Assembly (NCBI GenBank): GCA_907165065.1
Contig: OU015528.1
Coordinates: 29,286,515 to 29,350,514 of the forward strand
Origin: Caprimulgus europaeus
Taxonomy: Eukaryota > Chordata > Aves > Caprimulgiformes > Caprimulgidae
Reading direction: 5' to 3'
DNA length: 64,000 bases
Shown here: in pieces, positions 23,987 to 38,564 of the stretch
How positions within the stretch are numbered: the stretch's first letter is position 1
How the letters are laid out: each line of letters starts with the position of its first letter
Made by a program: the position numbers and the translations under genes
Notes under the pieces: generated by a model
Database searches by the model: none
What the model was told of the DNA's origin: nothing
Seen by the model: only the letters and a program-made list of their open reading frames with translations

Positions 23987-26900
23987 TTTCATAAATATCT
24001 GAGGATTGGAAAGAATGGATTAGGCCCAAGATTCTTCCATAACATAAGAAAGTGAGTCTGACTTTCTACCTTTTCCTAAGGAAAAACTATAGATAAGGAA
24101 CAACACCCTAGAAGCATTGTTTTCAGCACAGGTTCATACTTGCAAATTAGTTGATTGCTGGCAGATATCTATAGAAACCTAATTTTAACGCAGAAATTCA
24201 GGTAAAAATGGCAAAATGACTCCATTTACTTACTGTTTTATGAAATCCCACAGGCAACCACAAGTACAAATCTTTCATTGAATTTCTAATGTTTTTATAT
24301 GATTTACGTAGCTCATGGTCCCTTTTGAGGCTTGAGTCTCTTATATTTTGAACTGATATACAGCTTATATCTCCATTAGCAAGGGCTCGCTCTTTTACAT
24401 TCTGAAGTTATTAACAATTTCAAAAAATATAAATTCACGACAATCCATGCAATCCTGCCAGTAAAAAGCTGTATTATGTATGCAAAGCGTTTCTTACACC
24501 TTCAAGGAAAAATGAAAAGATACCATTTTTGAAAAAAAATGTTTAATATATTGAAGAAAAAAAAAAAATCATTAAAGAATAAAAAGCCTAATGTATTCTG
24601 TAGTTTACTATAGCTATGGAATACTTCTTTTCCCTTAAAAGGTGAAGTGATTAACATAATTTTTTCTATAATTTGGGTATATCTGATTTTGTTTTTCTAA
24701 AACAAAGCATTAGCTTAACTACTTTGTGAGTAAATTACATCAACTATTTCTAGGTCTCTAATTTTAAATGTCACAACATCACAGTGTCTTTTGACCTATT
24801 CATTTCACCACTCTCTACTGCAGACCTTAACACATTATAAATCATCCTCTCAATAGAGTCATGCTTCCATTTATTGTTTGTCATTACGTTATAGATACTC
24901 AGATACAAAACAAGCGAGCTTTGAAGACAGAAGTAGTTGAACCCTGACAGCTGACAATGGTGGACGTCTGATTTAGAAGTTACCCTGCTTATCCCCAACA
25001 GAGAAGTTAATATCTTATTTTGATGTTTGGGATTCTCTTTTCCAATTTATGTGCAGTGCATTCTACTCTCATTTGTTTGAGAAATGTCCTTCAGAACTAG
25101 AACAGAGGATATTTATAGTGCTGTGGTGGTGTTTTTTTTTTGTTTTTTTTTTTAATTGTAAAGACTTTCTGGTTAGCAGGTCATCAAGGGATAGAAAAAA
25201 CAGTAAAACTGATTCTGAATATTCCACTTCCAGTACCCAGAGAAAACCCAGTAGACAGCATGCTGATTTTAGTCATTCTTGCTGCCTATAATTGTTTATC
25301 GAGGGCTCAGCAACATACAGGTTAAAACCATTCTGCAACTAATTATCATTATTCCATTTTTTTTGTTTCCTTATGATACACAGGTGTATACATATAATGC
25401 ATAAACACAAGGCAGATGAGCAAAATTTGTTTTCTTATTTCAGTGCAGAAATTAAATGTGGAATTGGACACAGAATGTTGACATGCAGGAATGATGGTTT
25501 CAATTGAATATAGTGGTGGATACCTCAAAGCTGAATTCCCAAATCTGAGTCTGCACTGCAATTGTGATTTCAACAAAATTTCTGGATAGCAGTTAAAAAC
25601 AGGCTTTAACAAACAAAATGTGTAGAGTTAAACTTTTCAAAAGTGACTAGCAGTATATTTTTCAATGACAATCAGATAATAGATGGTGCATTTTGCTGAA
25701 CAATTAGTCTTTTGTTTTACTCCCAAGTCCTGATTGGTCCCCTGTTAATCCACCCTGCATGTACATATTGTAATTCTCTTTTGAAACTAACTGTATATTT
25801 CCCTTTGAGACAAAACTCAGATGCAACTCCTGGTGTAGCATGCTCCAGGGATCACAGACCACATACAGTGTAAATAGAGGAAGGAATAACTACTTCGCTG
25901 TTCCTCGTTTTTCAGAATTATTTACAAGGACCTTTGAGAACTTCCACTCTCCTTAATGCCAGGGCCCAGGCCTGGCTCTGTACCATGGTTGTAACAGCAT
26001 TCATGTGGGCAGCAACACAATCCTCTCATCATCTCAGGAATTTCATATTTATATTTCATATTCATATTTCATATTCATAACCTGAATGACTGGTAGTTAG
26101 GTTTTAGGGCCACAGAAGTGTCATGGAACACCCAGAGGAGACCCAGGCCAGAGTGCTGTGTACAGTGGATGTAGCTGACCTTCTCTAGAGGAGCAGCCTA
26201 CAGGAGCACGAGGATGGATTGTCCTCTTCCACTGGCCTCGGGATTCCTCCTGCCAGTGAAGGATTTTTTTCAGATTAGATGTAGTCACTGTTGCTATTTA
26301 TACAAGCAACCTCAGTAATCCTTTAAAATGTCCTAGGTAGACGAATCAATCTTTTAAATAGGAATGTATGAAAAAGATGCTTTAAAACTGTCCTGGGCTT
26401 TTAGACTCTTTAGAGAGAGCAATGAAGAACATATAAAAAGAAAATTAATGCAGTGCGGAGGCCAGACCAAAACCCTAGCCAGTCTGGCATGGAGTTTCTC
26501 ACCATGGCTGGTAGCAGATATTATGGTGATGACCATGTTGTCTTGACTGAGCAGGATCATAAAAAAAAAAAGTGTCCATGCCCAGGCTATGCTGTAGCCT
26601 AAGAAGGGATCACCTTACCAAATATTCTCCTTCCAGAGAAATAAAGGCAGTAAATTATCTCTCTTTGGGTAAATCTTACCTGGAGGATGCATCTAGACTT
26701 TGTATTTAATAGCCAGTACAGGCAGAACTCTGCTGTCACCTTGAATCCATTTGTACTTTTATGTGCATCTACTCACTTAGCATATGACCAAAAGCTCAAG
26801 AAATCAATAGTAATTAAACAGGTATACAAATGCTAGCCTTCATATAATCTCTCTCTTCAAGCTGAAATTTTAACTTTTGGAATCTTATGCTAAGTGAGAT

Positions 26901-29900
26901 AGCAGCTAATAGCTTTTCAAAACTAATGGCTCACTGTAAAACCAATACATTACTCTAAAAATGGAAGATCTCAGAGGATGGTATCACTGGAATCACATTA
27001 CTTAGTATTTAAAATATTTACAAACACTTCTTGCCTAAATTTGCTAGCAAATTATGAATTACTAAAATTACATGAGCACATAAATGATCTCAAAATATGC
27101 CGTGATGCATTTGGTTTTCAATGCTTGTGTACTATTTTTTTTTAACTGGATGTCATTCATTTTCTCCTAACCTAGGTGAATTAAGTAAAGTGTATTATTC
27201 ATCTTTGGTGACAGAAAACTAGTCAAGACATGAATAAGACTCATTTATTGTCAGAAGTCACACATATTTAAGTTAATTGATAAAATGTATTTGAGACAAA
27301 GCCCTAATGTAATTTCTTGGCTACATTCCAGAGTGGGCTTTTATTTATACAATTCATTTTTATACAAAAACTCTGCCAGGAGTTGTAGCTGGTATAGATT
27401 TCTCTAATGTAAACAGGAACTATAGTGTGCTGTAAGTGTAGAGGGTACTTCTCCACAGCTGACTACCGGAAAATCACAGCACCTGGTGGGAAGTTATAAA
27501 CAACAGACCTGAAGCAATACGTTGAAAGATACAATTCAGATGCATAAGGTTTGAGACTGCAATTGTGTAACTTGACAGGCAATGAAGCTGGGAGCTCCAG
27601 GAGCATCCTCAGGGGATAACACAACTGTGGAGAAGTCACCAGTGTGCACATATGGTGAACGTTTCAAATACATCTTCAAGTCAGAATTATTTGATTTTGT
27701 GGGGCTGCTCTTCCTCTAATTTAGGGGAGCAGTAAAGCGACCCACAACAAAAGGGAAAGGTATATCTGTTACTTCCAGTGTTACTAGACCTGCAATACCT
27801 GCTATGTCTGCATCAGTTGTCTTGGCCATGCTCTAAGTATATAGATCATGCTTAGTTATCCCTTCATGTAGGAATCAACTAACTGCTTCAGGAACAAAAT
27901 GTAAAAGCCTTAAAAGAAAGCAACTAGGAATTTATAAACACTCATTTATTAATGACTTTAATAAAGTATTCAGCTTTTAAACTTTTTTGGAGTAGTATAA
28001 CAATTTTAAGTCTGTAGCTTATAACCTGGTTCAAATATCGGTTCTATTGCTCCTGTAAATTAGCATGAAAATTTATGAATAAAGCAAAATATTAACAGAA
28101 GAAATCTATTTCATCAAATAGTAACAAACAGTGGTAAAAGAATATGCATGCCAACAGGAATGAAATGTTGATTATTCAACTATGGAATGCTATCTGCAGT
28201 AAAGTCACTAGTTTATATATCGATTTACTGAGAAAGTGCACACATTTTATTCTATTTCATTTATTTTTGACTTGTGCTGGTTTGGAAAATTACACAAGAA
28301 CAAGTTAATGAAATCATGAAAATAAATGAGTAAGATTCATGTCAGTGAACTAAACACAGTACGAAAGGTTGGGGTTTTTTTTACAATATTCTGTAGGATT
28401 AGGTCCAAATGGCCTAACTTCCTCCTGCATCCCTTGGCCTAGTGTGTCTTATTCTGATTCCAGGCATTGCCAAAGCCCCTACAACGAGCCATCAGGAAAT
28501 ATTTTTTTAAATAAAAACTAAACAGTAGGAAGTAAGTACAAAATTAGGGAGGATAACCTATTAGTTCTGCTTCCTACTAAAATATTTCTACAAATATTTT
28601 ATAATTAACAAAAACATCTTCAGCTGTATTTCATGTGATTACTTATATGGCAATAGGAAGTAACATTACTTTTACTTTAAAAAAAAATTAAAGATTTCAT
28701 GGATTTTCCCTTCAGCTTTGCCACTGAACCCTGTAACTCTAATACAGCGTCCCGTAAGATAAGCATAAAAGTTGTTCTAACTTGAAAAAGTGAAATCTTA
28801 GAATGAAAACCTGCCTTTACAATTTTATTAAAAAAAAAGGTCCTGCAAAATCCTTGATGTTATGATGCTTACTTGCTTGTGGCTTTTATTTATTTACTGC
28901 TAAGATACCTGCTGTCTGCTGCCAAACCAAGCTTTTGCTTCAATCTATTATCTTAAATAAAAAGGAAAATGAATATCAGTCAGTGCCAAAGTAACTTTGA
29001 AAATTTCTTGGAAATAATATTTCATGGTTCCAACAGTGCCATCAAAATGAGCATTGTAATGGGTTGATGAATGAGTTAAATTATTTGGAAGATGAGAACA
29101 TTTGGAAAATAGCTAGGGAGCTCAATATCTAACTCTTCAGCAATTTTCCAATAAAACTTATGAGAAGACCTTTCTTCTTTTAAAGAAGAATGCTCAAACA
29201 GACATTTTTGCATTCATTATTATTATTTTCTTCCACAGTAGCAATATGGGGTCATAAGATAGAAGCTGTATCAGTGACAACCTAAAATTGGTTGAAAGAT
29301 AGTTCCTTTACCAAACCACTAATTATCTGAATCTTCATGATGCAGCTTGAAAAATGAGAATTATGTGATGGAATAAACAGAGGTCTCAGTTTAAATAGAA
29401 ATAATTTGAAAGTGTAAGACACTCACAGAAATTAAATTAAAGTGGTGGTCGTCACTTCTGTTTAGTAACACCCATTTTTCATTTAATCAGTCAACATTAT
29501 TCATTATATTATCTGCTACCTGTGCTGAAAAACTAAATTTAGGTAACTGAGATGTTGTTTTGTCTAGACTGTATTCTTTTCAAGCAGGTTTTTTGGTTTT
29601 TTTTGGGTTTTTTTACAGTATTTTTAGAATTCAGGTAAAAGCAGAAGGAAGGTGTTTTATTTAATATTCAAAGAGACATATGACTACTTGTCCTTTTATT
29701 ATCTGCATATATTTTTTAACAAATAACTGTGATAGTGGAAATAAGAAGTTCCATGTATTAAACATTAAATGACTTGCTATTATTGTTTTAAGAGAAGTCA
29801 CTCTTAAAATCTATATAATTTTACACTGTTCAGTTCCTAATTTGAATTGGGGTAGATAATTAGCAAGACAGAATTACTCAAGAGAAAATAAATTATTTTT

Positions 29901-30639
29901 CAATAATCCACTGAGAATTAGCTGATGAAAATACAAATCACTGCATTTTTAGATCAAAATTACAGATCAAAATTATTGCAGTATATGACACATTACAGGG
30001 AACTATAAAATACGCACTTATTAAGCACTCCTGATGCTCAACCTACATTCTCTGAGGTAATACCCTTCTGTAGTATATATTAACTCATAATATATCAGCA
30101 GCAAAGAAACAAATCCACACATCTTTAACATTGTATTGCAATATGTGCTAGCACTGACTTGCTTGAGGGTAGAAAGGCGACTGAATTGATACAGAGAAAT
30201 CCAGTAACTGGTCATTGGTCAGCCGGAGTCTTGGGCACATGATTGCACCTACGAAATTTTGATATCATAATTAACCCTTTAGAAATTTGTTTCCTCAGCA
30301 CAAGCAAATAACTCCAATAAAATATAACAACACAATTGCTAGCTATGTACAACAAAATTTTATTAAAAAACTAATTCCTTTTTCACTCAAGTGAAGTTAT
30401 TATTTTTTTTATTGCCTTAAAGGTACTGAACTTAAAAATAATGAAAAAAACTCTGTATAATTTAATTTAAAAAAATAAAACTTATGGAAGTTATGGGAAA
30501 TTGATAACAAATGGGAACTCAAGAAAAAAACTATTGTATGCAATCTTTTATTATTTGTTGCTATCATTAATATTTTCATTATTCCCCGTTGTCACTAATT
30601 GATGACAGGGGGTTTTGTACATAAAGTGGAGAAAACAAG
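23987..30639. other. Unique AT-rich non-coding sequence
   Basis: About 6.6 kb with no supported gene or recognised transposon. It holds A-tracts near 24530-24570, T-runs at 25131-25152, a 13-bp triple repeat (26041-26079, listed separately) and T/G-rich runs near 29588-29615. Open frames are at most 87 codons and unrecognised. Confidence 0.55.
26041..26079. repeat. 13-bp tandem repeat, three copies
   Basis: TTTCATATTTATA is followed by two identical copies of TTTCATATTCATA. A short minisatellite-like array, probably made by replication slippage. Confidence 0.85.
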
Positions 30640-32435
30640 TACACGGGATTATCTTCTAAATATAATTCTAACTGGTACAGAGAAATTTCTCTCTCGCATA
30701 AAAATGAGAAGCAGATCATGAAAGTGATCTTGAAAAGGCAGGAGTTCATGATCATTAGGAAGAAAAAGATAGATTGCCAAATGGAAAATTATGACCTTCA
30801 CAAGATGTCAGGTAATAGGTAGGTAAGAGCTCAGTGAAGGAAGTGAAAGGAAAACTGTCCATCCTTCAAAGAAATTTTGAGAGCAAAAATTAAGCTTTGC
30901 TACTATTGAGAGGAAAAAACATTGGCAGATCATATGAGAAAGATGTACCTTTCTAGTGAATTATTGCTTAATTTTGACAAGAAAGCTAGACTATGAGTAA
31001 GAAACAGGTACAATTAATACAAATCGAAGGGGAAAGGTCTCAGCCTCAAATAGGTCATGCATGAAAACATTAGATAAGTGAGACTGTAAGGATGTGTATG
31101 CCATTTTGATCTTCCTGAATTTCATCTTAAATGCTTTCTGAACTGACAGAAGTAGTCTCAGCACTTTTAGTGATAATTTTGAAAACCTTTGGTTGAGGTA
31201 AGTGAAGAAAGAAAATGTTACCAATCTTCTGAAAGGGGTAAAAATTACAGTTGCAGATCATTCAGAATTTCACTTCCTAGGAAAAAGTAAAAGAAGAATT
31301 AATCTAAATGTTTATAAGTACTGAAAATTAATTTAAAACTCATGATAATAATTTCCATTTTTTGAAACCAATCTAATTTCCTCCATAATTGTATAACACT
31401 CATGAAAAATAGTAAGATTTCTCTCTATGCTCATGGGAAAAACAAATAAATGTCTAATACTATGATTTTCCTAAAGCTTTTGGCAGAGTCTCAATTGCTC
31501 TCTTCCTAATGAAGGTTAGCAAGTGGAAGATTATTTGCAAGAACTATGGTGTGAGGGCAAAATCAGATGAATGATTTGTCATAAATTCTGTGGAGGTTTT
31601 ATCATTTGTTTGGTTTTGGTTGTAAGTTTTTTGTTGTTTTTTTTTTGGTTTTTTGGTTTTTTTTCAATGAAAGCATCTGTTGAATAAGAATTTGACATTA
31701 CAGGATTTGGATCACACTATATTTTTGCTAATGACTTGCATAACAGATTAGGGAACATGCTTATTAAATATGCAGGGAGCATGAAGCTGTGTGGAAATTC
31801 TAACAGTTTGGAAGGAAACGTAAAAATTTGAACTTATTGTGACAAATACAGGAATTTGCCTAAGTACAACAGTGACAACTGAATCAACAACTGTTCCTTA
31901 GAAGAGGATCTGGGAATAAAGAACTCCAATCTGAAGAGTTACTTGAGCAAAAGAAGGTGAATACCTTACTGGGTTGTGTAAACTGGAATATAGCCTGGAA
32001 AAATCCATGAAGTAACTCTCCCCACTCAACAATGACAAAGCCTAATAAGAAAATGTATGCAATCTTTGGTGCACTGCATTTCAGGAATTGCTAGATCAAA
32101 TGGGTAGAGGAGTTTAGAAGAGAATAAGAATGAAGAGAAATGTGGGCAATGTGGCCTTGGAGAAAAGTTTGAAATAGTAAAGGCAGTTCCAGATAGAGAA
32201 GTCATAATAGGCTGCATCAGGGAGGAATAGAATAATGCCTTCTCCACCTCTGTCACAGACAGCAAAAAGAATGATCAGTACACACTGGAAGAAAAGATAT
32301 TCAGATTAACTGCCTAATGGTAAATTCAGGAAATCACAGGAGCAAGCACTAGCAGAAGCTGTGAAATCTCCATCACTGGACAAAATTGAGAAAATATTTT
32401 TCAGGTTAGGAGCACTTGTAAGGTGTTCCTAACCA
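30640..32435 (+). mobile_element. Very old, highly decayed CR1-like LINE
   Basis: A remnant recognisable only at protein level and in scattered DNA blocks. In order on the plus strand: a fragment near 31141-31290 whose frames keep the 'EL..VV..L..II' and 'KKENVT' pattern found upstream of the reverse-transcriptase core; motif A as YYDFPKAFGRVS at 31458-31493; a block at 31709-31795 with 'ANDL....LIKYAGSMKLCG', where the catalytic Asp-Asp pair has become Gly-Ser (31775-31780); and a 3' block at about 32355-32435 ('gctgtgaaatctccatcactgga') typical of the CR1 C-terminal end. The blocks are in different frames. Support is good from about 31110; the stretch 30640-31110 is included tentatively. 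Confidence 0.68.
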
Positions 32436-35400
32436 CCACCAACAAAAAAACCCCCAAAACCCATAGCATGATGAACACATTTCAGAAATATTAAAAATTT
32501 AATATATGCTTGTTTAATTAGCAGTGTTGGAAAGAGACAGAAAATAAGTTGGGACCGACCATTAAAACACTTTAAGTATTTTGATTTCTATTCAACTGAA
32601 AAAATATCTAGCTGGTTACAGCTATGGGTGGAAATAAGGAACAAATTATAGCTTGTGAACTGATTAGCTCATTGTCATGAATTTCCTTGATAATTATGCT
32701 TCACTGCACCAAAAGAACATGCTAAAAAATTTTAAGTTATTCCCTTCAAATTTCTTCACACAACACATACATGCATGATTTGAAATAGTTTTATTAATTC
32801 CACACACCTCTATCTGCAATAACATTTAAATATGTAAAGGTGTGGTTCAGTTCTACTTCAGATTGCAAGAGGAATCCTTTCGGACAAAGTCTTCGTATTT
32901 GATTCAGTTTGAAACTTAGGCATTTAATGCTTTCTGAGGTATCCCACCATCCCTCCAGCTTTTCAGTCCAGAAGAACATGCATTTACCATGATCCAGTGT
33001 TGTATGTGTTAGATACACAGGGGTGTCTCAGGTTCTCTAGGTCATCTCAAATGGCACTACACACCTATATTTAGGCATAGGTAACCTGAATCCCTTGTGC
33101 CCAATGCTTTGTTATTAAAGTTACCTTAAAAAATATCTTCAGCTCTCTCTAAATAGTAATTCTTGTCTGCTGCTATTCTTAACTTTAGGTTATATTGAAT
33201 GCTGTGGATCTGTGGGACAGGAACCTGCTAATTGTCAGCATAAAATGAAGATAATTTATTCCTATTAATTCCTATATCCTAAGTGATTTTAAAAATAACT
33301 AGAAAAATAAATTGATGTCTTTTGCGGGATTCAGGATACATCAATAGAATGGGCAGACAGAACCCATGTGATAACCAAGTTATTTCAGTATGGGATTGAG
33401 AATCCAAATGAAATGTGGCACATCTTGTCATGTAAGATTCTGGTATGGGGTTTTGTGGATGGCATTTTTAGACTTCTGTAGTGCTTCTTTTGAACTTTGT
33501 CCATGATCTTAGGTTAAGCCACATTACCAAAGAATTGTATAGTTCAGACAACCAGTTCAAACTATTAAAATCTCTTGGTTTCTCATGTTTATGACAAATG
33601 TCAGAACCCATCTGTTTGGAATAGATCTGATACTATCACATGGGAAGATATAAATGTTATCTTGCTTCTAGTATAGGAAACTAAAATGACTAGGAAATCT
33701 GAAAAACCATGCTAGAAACTTGTCAAGAAGGTAAGATCACACTCAGATCAGATGTATCAGTTGTAGGAAATGAAATAAATTAAGCACTGTATTGTGAAAT
33801 CTGTAACATGTTTTGCAAACAATAAAGAGGTTTATTAAAAGATTTATTTAGATTTAGAGAACGTAACATCTGTAGAGAAGCTAATAGGATTTCCAGATTT
33901 AAATTTGAAATTAGGTTTTTTGTGAAAAACATTTTAATGGGCTTCAACCAAAACAGGATTTTCCTGTAAAATGAAGTTAATGCCAGCAACTCCTTCAATG
34001 GTTTGATAAACTGTGACAAGTCTCTCAGCACATACCATGTTTTAATTTGACATCATAGTAGCAGGCAAACTGATCTTCTCTTGCTTTTTTTCTCAAGTTT
34101 CAGTTAGTTTAGGGTGAAGACCCAGAATTATTTCATCTCGGGGGAGCTGAATTAGAGAAGCAGCTCAGCTCTGTCGGTGAACTGAGTTTGTGTGTCATTA
34201 CTGAAGCTAATAAGTTTCCTTTGTCAAACATGTATTCATGCAGTTGAATGGGTGGATGTCAGTAACCACATGCTGAGATCCTGCTTAGTAGAACAGAATA
34301 TTAAATATGTGTATGGTCTGTTATTTTCTAGGTCAAACTAACATTCGTTGAGCTGTATGTGGGTTTGATTCTGAAGGTGCCAAATTACTCTTCTGCTGTC
34401 ATGAGAGGCAGGGGATAAACCATCCCCAGCCCCCCTTTTGTATATCTTTAATGTGTAACAGGATTGAGCTTGTTGTCATTTAAAAACCTGAAACTGCATC
34501 TGCCTCATATACAGTACTTTGCATATGATAGTGCTACTGAAGCTAAAACAACAGTTGGTATGGAGCAATTTAAATAAACCTGACAGCTACAGTGGTGCCA
34601 CAGACACTGAGCAGACTGTAGCTTATCGCAAGCTGCTGCACTCCAGTCTTGCTGTTTGTCTGTGCTGGGGGAGAACATAAAACAAGCAGTCACTGCTTTC
34701 TTTCACTTGCATTCTTTTGTGGGATAAAGCAAAAACCACCAAGACAATCCACATCAAAGAGGACAGCTATCCTTTTTTGGCTCTAATCTACTTTCCAGTG
34801 CTGGCCCTTATTTTTATCTTGTTGCATTTAAAGGACAAGGGGCCCTTGTCACAAATGTGTTGGGTGGTATATATTAATTTAGTAATGCTACCATGCACCT
34901 CTTTCACAACAGTCCAGTGGATAGAGTACCCTGGAAGTGGAAGTATGGATTCATTTCCCTCCTCCCTGCGTAAAGATTCAAACCTTTCCCTTCCCAATTG
35001 TATTCCCTAGTCATCGACCTCTAAAATAAAATAATTTTGTAGGGCTCCTGAGGCCCCACCATTGATCAGTGAGTGTGTGTAAAACCATTTAAGTTGTCAC
35101 GCTCACTTGAAACTGCTATAGAAACCAGGTAGGTGAAAAGTATCAGTGCACACCTGCATTTCTTGCACAATATGTTGTCAACATATGGCTAAGGTGCACT
35201 TGATGCCAGGAAGTTAGAAAATACTCCTGGGACCACCTTTTTTAAGTTGTTTTTAAAAATATGAACATTTTAAGAGAACAAAGAAACAGCCTGATATTTG
35301 ACTGGAGAAGATAATTTAGATTCTAGTATTATTCCCTATTATTCATATTTTTACTTTGTGATTTAAACCCTACTGGGATCAAGAACTGTGACAGTCTGGG

Positions 35401-38400
35401 TTTCAAAACTAATAGTTCTGAATATGTCTCCTTATAACTGAAAGCATCTGGAAATGACTAATTGAAGGAAAAGAAAATATTTTACATTTGTTGCTACCTA
35501 AGAAAAATAACTGGAAGAAGTACTATCATACGATATGGTAATGCCACTGTGAACTATAACTTCTTTCACCATAGCTACTTGGTTTCTTGTGGCAAAATAA
35601 ATACTTAAAAAAAAAAAAATTAAAAATTGATCTTTTTTTATTATGCGATAGCTTTTGCTAGACTGTAGTGAGATAAGATTTTTTTTATAACGGATAGCTG
35701 GAAAATACCATATTCTGAATATTTTGAAGGTTTTCTCTTTGTTGAAATTTCATTTAAGAAAAGAATACAGTTATATCAAAAGCACTTTGAAGTCCCATCA
35801 CATTCCAGTAAATGCCTCTATTTGTTAACAAATTTTGTGGGCTTGCATGTATTAAGTTTCTAAAAGCTGCAGAAAGCTTAACAAGGAAATTAAAAATTTC
35901 TATTCTCTAAATAAAGTATCTCAATATAATTCTACAAAATTTTATTTCTGAGAGGATTTTTTTTTTTTTAATGTGTGCAGAGTATGTGGATTTTTGTACT
36001 GAATCTTACTTGGCTTTTACACATTTTGCAAAGCATACTTATTGCTGACTTCATCAAGCAGCCAGGGCTAAGGTCAGAAGAGATAATCAGCTTGATAATC
36101 AGCAAATTTGAAAACAGGTCACCAAAAATAGATAGTGTTTCTTGTAATGCAAATAACAAAATTCCGCAATCATTTTGGTTAGAGAGGTGAGATTACTTCA
36201 CCTCATATTCCTCTTCTTTTTCAGCTAGAAATAGTGCATACTGCATATAAAGAAGGCCTAGATACTGAAATAGATAGAGGAATAGAATTGCCTTCACACA
36301 GTTTCACAAAGGAGAAAGTACTGTTTTGCATCTTAACCTGCAGAAATTACTCTTTAGTTAGAAGTAAAAATGTTGTTTTAGTTCTTCATGCTCCTGGTTT
36401 ACACCTCGAAATACATTAGTACAGCTGTTCTTACACAGAGTAGGGCTTGTCTGGTGTTCTAAAAGCAGTGGGCTTCAGCTTGAAGATGGCTTTTTCTTTC
36501 TGCAGGAGACACTAGGTGCTTTAGTGCATGCATTGCTCCCAGTCCACAAGGCTGTGAGCACATAAGGCTCCTCCCTGGCTGCAGTTAGCGTTGCACCTCG
36601 GGACTTGCTCTCCAGTCACCTCTATCAGAGACCCGCTGGGGTATGTTACCATTCCTGTCTGACCCCACTGCCTCCATGTCCTCTCTTTTTCCCTTGTCAA
36701 GGACCTTGATAAGGCTGGTCTTTGTCCAATGCTACCTCCAGTTTGGAGCTGATGTTTTATTCAGGCACATAGTGAGGAACAAAGCAGCTCTTTCATGCCA
36801 TGGCATGAGCATACTCTTTGTGATGCTTCATCCTCTAGCTCACAAAACACTGAGATGCCAATTTCATTACAGAAAGTACTGGAATAGTCACTACTGTGGC
36901 AGTGCTCAAGTTACTCCAAAATACTATTTTTATGTTCCTGTATTATGAAAGCAGATAAACATTAAATAATTCTGGTAGCACTACTTCAGCAGGTGGGCTG
37001 CTCAGCTACTGTAGGTCCGTCCTCAGTAAATAATGTGCTTTATTTGGGTAATTAGGACATGTGTGCTTATAACTATGTCTGGAAATATTAGTGAGAGAAT
37101 ATTTCCCAAAGCATCTTCATGCTTCTATTTGACTCTGGTTGGAACTGAAGGTAGGACAAGAAGAATACACATTCAAAAGTTATGTTGAATGATCCTTCTG
37201 AAGACATTCATAGGTCATTTGAATTCAGGGTGAATTTAGTTCAAACCTTTTAAAATTCCTAACAGGAGATGTCTTGTCAAGAGAGAATGTTTCAGAGCAG
37301 ATGTGCTTTTGTCTAGGTGGAGATTCTTTTTTTATCCTGAAGTGGTCATCCATCCTCAAAATATCCAAAAGAAATTTACATAATTCTCTAAATTCTATTG
37401 TTGCCTATTATTCATCCATATCAAGACGCTGTGTATATGCTCATGTTAAGATTTTATTTCAGTGTCATAAAAAATAATCTTATTTTTTCCAATGGGATAA
37501 AAAGCATTAGAAGATAAACTCTGGTTTCAGAAACTATTTTTTTCTAACTTGCTTTCTCTTCCAAACTTGTTTTACATTTCTTTTGTTGATGAGTTTTACA
37601 GGGGGGATTTTTATTATTGTTAAGGTGCTTTTTGTTTGTTTGTTTGTTGGTTTTGGTTTTGTTTTAATTTAAAGAACCATTTTAATTGAAGACAAAATAC
37701 TGCTTGTCACAGAACCCTTTGCTTATTTATCAGTCAGATGCCCTGGCTGCTGGAAGTCAAAAAGCTTTCACTATCTTTAAATTTCTCTCATTTTTTCCCC
37801 ATTAGAAGACCTGGAGAGAAGAATGTATGTCACCAGCTTTGCCTAATAAAGAATATTTTGTGATTATTTGCATTGTTTGTACACATATACACACATTCTA
37901 CTGGCTATTTTTGAAGTTCATTGTTTTCCTGTGCCAGTGGACTTGGTATGGATATTGAGTTCCCTGATTACCCTAAGGCTGCCATAGCTGTAAACCACAA
38001 AGGAAGGCATCTTCAAAGATAGTAAGAAGAATCTTTTTGAACCCAGAGTAGAATAAATATGTATAGAATAGTTGTTATTAGTACTGGTGTTTTTTATGGT
38101 TGTGCCTGTTTTGCCTTATCAGCAATCCAGTTGTCCCACACAAGGCACTTTCAAGCACAAAACCAAAGGGACTTGAGGTTAGCTTGTGCATTCAAATTTA
38201 TGACCAAATCCAGAAAAATATGTACATACTTAACTGCTATGAATAGACATAAATTCCAATTGACTTAAAGAAGAAAATAAGAATTTATAGACATATTACA
38301 AACTTCTGTAGATCTGTATCTGAGGAAGGAAACATAAGAGAGTGCAGAATGTGCTATCAAAAATATTCAGCTGTAACCCAATAGGAAACATTTTTCTTCC

Positions 38401-38564
38401 AAAGTTTACAAAAAGTCACTCACTCCTTGCTGCTCCCACCTGACACAGTTTCAGGTTTGTTAGAGAATAATTTCTGCTGTGAATACTTCACAACAATCTT
38501 TCCTTAGACTGGCATTATCTCTACCTACTTTAAAATGATCCCATCTGTGTTTGTCAACAGTGTG
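32436..38564. other. Unique AT-rich non-coding sequence
   Basis: About 6.1 kb without a supported gene or recognised repeat. Slightly more GC-rich patches occur at 34540-34700 and 36470-36850; open frames there (34717-35010 and 36643-36948, about 100 codons) have no known family. A T/G-rich run lies at 37625-37668. These patches could be old unclassified repeats or regulatory DNA; nothing in the sequence decides. Confidence 0.5.

Noticed and set aside
34505..35010. Possible exon or promoter in a GC-richer patch
   Set aside because: Open frames on both strands without family resemblance; no decisive splice or promoter signal.
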